Shown here in pieces: positions 6,212 to 7,805 of a stretch of 7,805 nt of DNA. Position numbers and translations under genes: made by a program. This DNA comes from SZUA-265 sp966249405 (GTDB lineage Bacteria > Myxococcota_A > Polyangia > Polyangiales > Polyangiaceae). A model generated the notes under the pieces. It was not told the origin of the DNA and searched no databases. It worked only from the letters and a program-made list of their open reading frames with translations. The DNA lies in the NCBI GenBank assembly GCA_966249405.1, contig CBINDO010000363.1, positions 1 to 7,805 on the forward strand, in the 5' to 3' direction. How positions within the stretch are numbered: the first letter of the stretch is position 1; each line of letters opens with the position of its first letter.

Positions 6212-7396
6212 ATGCTTTTGCGCGGTTATCGCCCGAATTGGGCGCTCGGACTCGTGGCTGCCTCGGTGAGTTGGCTAGGAGCGCCCGACGCCGATGCGTG
6301 TTCCTGCGCCGTGGGGTCCCGGTTGGAGTGGCCCGCAGACGCCCAGACGGATGTTCCTCTCGACACGTCGGTGATCGTGTCGGGGTTTGGCGGTTTCGAC
6401 GGACTGCAGCGGCTCGTGCTCCCGGTTCCGGTCCCCGACGCCGGCGCGAAGGTCCCGCCTTCGGCGATCGACGGTGGTGTTGCCGACCCCGCTCCGTTGC
6501 CCCCCATCGAGGAGCCGCAGCATCCACCGGGGTTACACCTCGTCTCACCGAGTGGACAGATCGTAGTCTTGGAAGAGGCGCGGGTGTTGCCCACGGTCGA
6601 TTGTGTCTTCGACTATCGCTTCTACCGGCAATCGAGCGGGCAGCTCGAGCCTGAAACCAATTACTCGTTGTACGAGGGCTCGATCTTCGTCGCCGCATTC
6701 ACTACCGGTTCCAACGCGCGCGATCTCGAAGCCGAAATCGCGCAAGCCAAGGCCATCGAGTTCGAGACGCTCGGGACCACCGACGACCCACCCCGCACCA
6801 CGACGGCATTTCTGGGTGAGACACTCTCGACCGTCGGGTTCGTCCACTACGTCGGCAGCAATCAAGAGGTGACGTACCGGATGTACGAACCTACGGAAGG
6901 GGTCCTCAAATACGATTTCGGCGCGGTGCGTTGCCCCGTGGTGGAGATCATGGGCATGGACGGCGCGGTCCTCGACACTCGCAAGTTGTGCGAACCAGAC
7001 CGTTGCAAGGCTCACCCGAACGCCGTCGGCGGCTCGACCTGCGGTGGTAACTACATGGTCAACGTCGAATACACCGAGTTCGAGACGTTACCCGCGTGCA
7101 GCGAGGTGGTCGGCGGTGGAGTCAACCCGCCACCCTCACCGCCGGCGACCAGCGCGCCAATGCCCGACCCCAGCGAAACGGAAGGGCCCCCGCCCGTGGT
7201 CAGCCAAGAACCGCCGAGCCCGGACGCCACGGGAGCGGAAGATCCTGGTCAAAACAAGGTGCCCTTGGATTCGGCTGGTCGCGCGGAGGACGGTGGCTGC
7301 GCTCTGGCTGCTCCAGCCGACGGCGGTGCGCCCTGGGCTTGGGCGTTTGGTGTCGTTGGGGCTTTGGGGCTTTTGGTCCAACGTAGACGTCGCTGA
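6212..7396 (+). CDS. Secreted protein with MYXO-CTERM-type surface anchor
   Basis: The 394-residue product is not assigned to a functional family. A Sec signal peptide covers about 1-29 (MLLRGYRPNW, hydrophobic core, APDADA), leaving a mature N-terminus CSC. The segment WPADAQTDVPLDTSVIV (40-56) resembles the start of a bacterial Ig-like domain seen in other such proteins. The main body (about 50-300) has paired cysteines (C131, C241, C260, C265, C277, C296) that may form disulfides. A Pro/Ser/Glu linker spans 302-360. The C-terminus has the three MYXO-CTERM parts: Gly-Gly-Cys (Cys363), a hydrophobic helix (about 373-389) and RRRR. In Myxococcota such tails are processed by myxosortase and anchor the protein on the outer surface. 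The ATG at 6212 gives a normal signal peptide; a GTG at 6176 adds 12 residues. The Cys at 30 follows A-D-A, not a good lipobox, so cleavage by signal peptidase I is more likely. Confidence 0.85.
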   Translation: MLLRGYRPNWALGLVAASVSWLGAPDADACSCAVGSRLEWPADAQTDVPLDTSVIVSGFGGFDGLQRLVLPVPVPDAGAKVPPSAIDGGVADPAPLPPIEEPQHPPGLHLVSPSGQIVVLEEARVLPTVDCVFDYRFYRQSSGQLEPETNYSLYEGSIFVAAFTTGSNARDLEAEIAQAKAIEFETLGTTDDPPRTTTAFLGETLSTVGFVHYVGSNQEVTYRMYEPTEGVLKYDFGAVRCPVVEIMGMDGAVLDTRKLCEPDRCKAHPNAVGGSTCGGNYMVNVEYTEFETLPACSEVVGGGVNPPPSPPATSAPMPDPSETEGPPPVVSQEPPSPDATGAEDPGQNKVPLDSAGRAEDGGCALAAPADGGAPWAWAFGVVGALGLLVQRRRR

Positions 7397-7489
7397 GCGC
7401 GGGCTTGTTCGAGCGGGCGGGTGCCTGACGCCCGGCGTCGGCTCGAGAAAAGCGTCACGGCGCGCGTGGTGTGATACAGAACCGCGCCA
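7397..7489. other. Gap with GC-rich inverted repeat
   Basis: This short gap follows the MYXO-CTERM gene. It holds a perfect 6-bp stem CGGGCG (7414-7419) and CGCCCG (7429-7434) with a 9-nt loop, nested within a second pair TCGAGC (7409-7414) and GCTCGA (7441-7446) that shares one base with it. No T run follows on the plus strand, so it is a weak terminator candidate at best. No clear promoter for the downstream glycosyltransferase gene was found. Confidence 0.4.
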
Positions 7490-7805
7490 ATGATTACGGT
7501 GGTCACCGCAGTGTACAACGGCGTCGCCTCGATCGCCGACTGCCTCGAGTCGGTCGCAAGCCAGGGCCTGGCGGGCGTCGAACAGCTGGTGCTCGACGCT
7601 CAGAGCACCGACGGTACGACCGAGCTCGTCCGTGCCAAGGCTGGCCCTCACGTACGCCACGTCTGCGAGCGTGATCGCGGCTTGTACGACGCTCTGAACA
7701 AGGGCATCGCTCTGGCGCAGAACGAGGTCATCGGGTTGCTCCATGCCGATGACGTGTACGCCGATCCGCACGTGCTCTCGCGGGTCGCCTATGCGTTCCG
7801 CGCCG
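7490..7805 (+). CDS. GT2 family glycosyltransferase (N-terminal part)
   Basis: The first 105 residues of a GT-A-fold family 2 glycosyltransferase are present, and the frame is open to the right edge. The Rossmann-like start ITVVTAVYNGVASI (2-15) is followed by LVLDAQSTDGT (33-43), where Asp36 and Asp41 fit nucleotide binding. RDRGLYDALNKGI (61-73) and LLHADDVY (83-90) supply the metal-binding ADD motif. This set matches the WcaA-like branch, which adds sugars from nucleotide donors to exopolysaccharide or O-antigen precursors at the cytoplasmic face of the inner membrane. Many relatives read D-G-x-S-T-D; here it is D-A-Q-S-T-D. The ATG at 7490 fits the family start exactly; no Shine-Dalgarno is seen. 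The missing C-terminus prevents a donor or acceptor prediction. It may begin a glycan gene cluster to the right. Confidence 0.9.
   Translation, partial: MITVVTAVYNGVASIADCLESVASQGLAGVEQLVLDAQSTDGTTELVRAKAGPHVRHVCERDRGLYDALNKGIALAQNEVIGLLHADDVYADPHVLSRVAYAFRA

Noticed and set aside
6198..6698. Minus-strand Arg-rich reading frames and overlapping plus-strand frames in the MYXO-CTERM gene
   Set aside because: They have out-of-frame composition, while the 6212-7396 frame has a signal peptide and a C-terminal anchor.
7471..7480. TGATACAG as an extended -10 promoter element for the glycosyltransferase gene
   Set aside because: No matching -35 sequence was found at the proper distance and it lies within 20 bp of the start codon.
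7136..7771. Minus-strand 211-codon reading frame across the MYXO-CTERM end and the glycosyltransferase
   Set aside because: It crosses two plus-strand genes with clear motifs and the gap between them; no domain is recognised.

Overview
The window is high-GC DNA that most likely comes from a member of the Myxococcota (myxobacteria and relatives). The main reasons are a protein with a MYXO-CTERM-type C-terminus (Gly-Gly-Cys, one hydrophobic helix, Arg tail), a Cys-rich module of the 'CGGxGxPCC' type common in secreted myxobacterial proteins, several lipoproteins with Ser/Thr/Pro/Ala-rich spacers, and frequent GTG starts with weak Shine-Dalgarno sequences. The assignment is inferred from protein style, not from a marker gene.

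Left part, minus strand, positions 1 to 3365: three consecutive genes encode predicted lipoproteins. In transcription order they are an SMP-30/gluconolactonase-like beta-propeller (2496-3365), a CotH-type kinase-fold protein (832-2262), and a Pro-rich, Cys-rich lipoprotein that runs off the left edge (1-628). Gaps of 233 and 203 bp separate them, so they need not form one operon. The third gene starts at GTG and lacks a stop inside the window, so a simple ATG-to-stop search misses it.

Centre: a LysR-type regulator of the NodD/NahR-like class (3467-4384) is divergent from the beta-propeller gene. The 101-bp gap between them holds a 17-bp inverted repeat and a 12-bp palindrome, the usual layout for a LysR regulator controlling its divergent neighbour. 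A class I SAM methyltransferase of the type found in surface-glycan loci (4441-5112) follows on the plus strand. It is convergent with a second, unrelated class I SAM methyltransferase (5212-5967, minus strand). The short gap between them has an 18-bp imperfect tandem repeat and a hairpin that may terminate the minus-strand gene.

Right part, plus strand: a secreted MYXO-CTERM protein (6212-7396) is followed by the start of a GT2 glycosyltransferase (7490 to the edge).

The common theme is the cell envelope: four predicted exported or surface-anchored proteins, a glycosyltransferase and a glycan-type methyltransferase. No mobile element, CRISPR array, tRNA or rRNA was seen. The most unusual point is a lipid-anchored CotH-like kinase beside a lipoprotein with a Ser/Thr/Pro-rich stalk and cystine-rich modules, a possible extracytoplasmic kinase/substrate pair. 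That functional link is a hypothesis.
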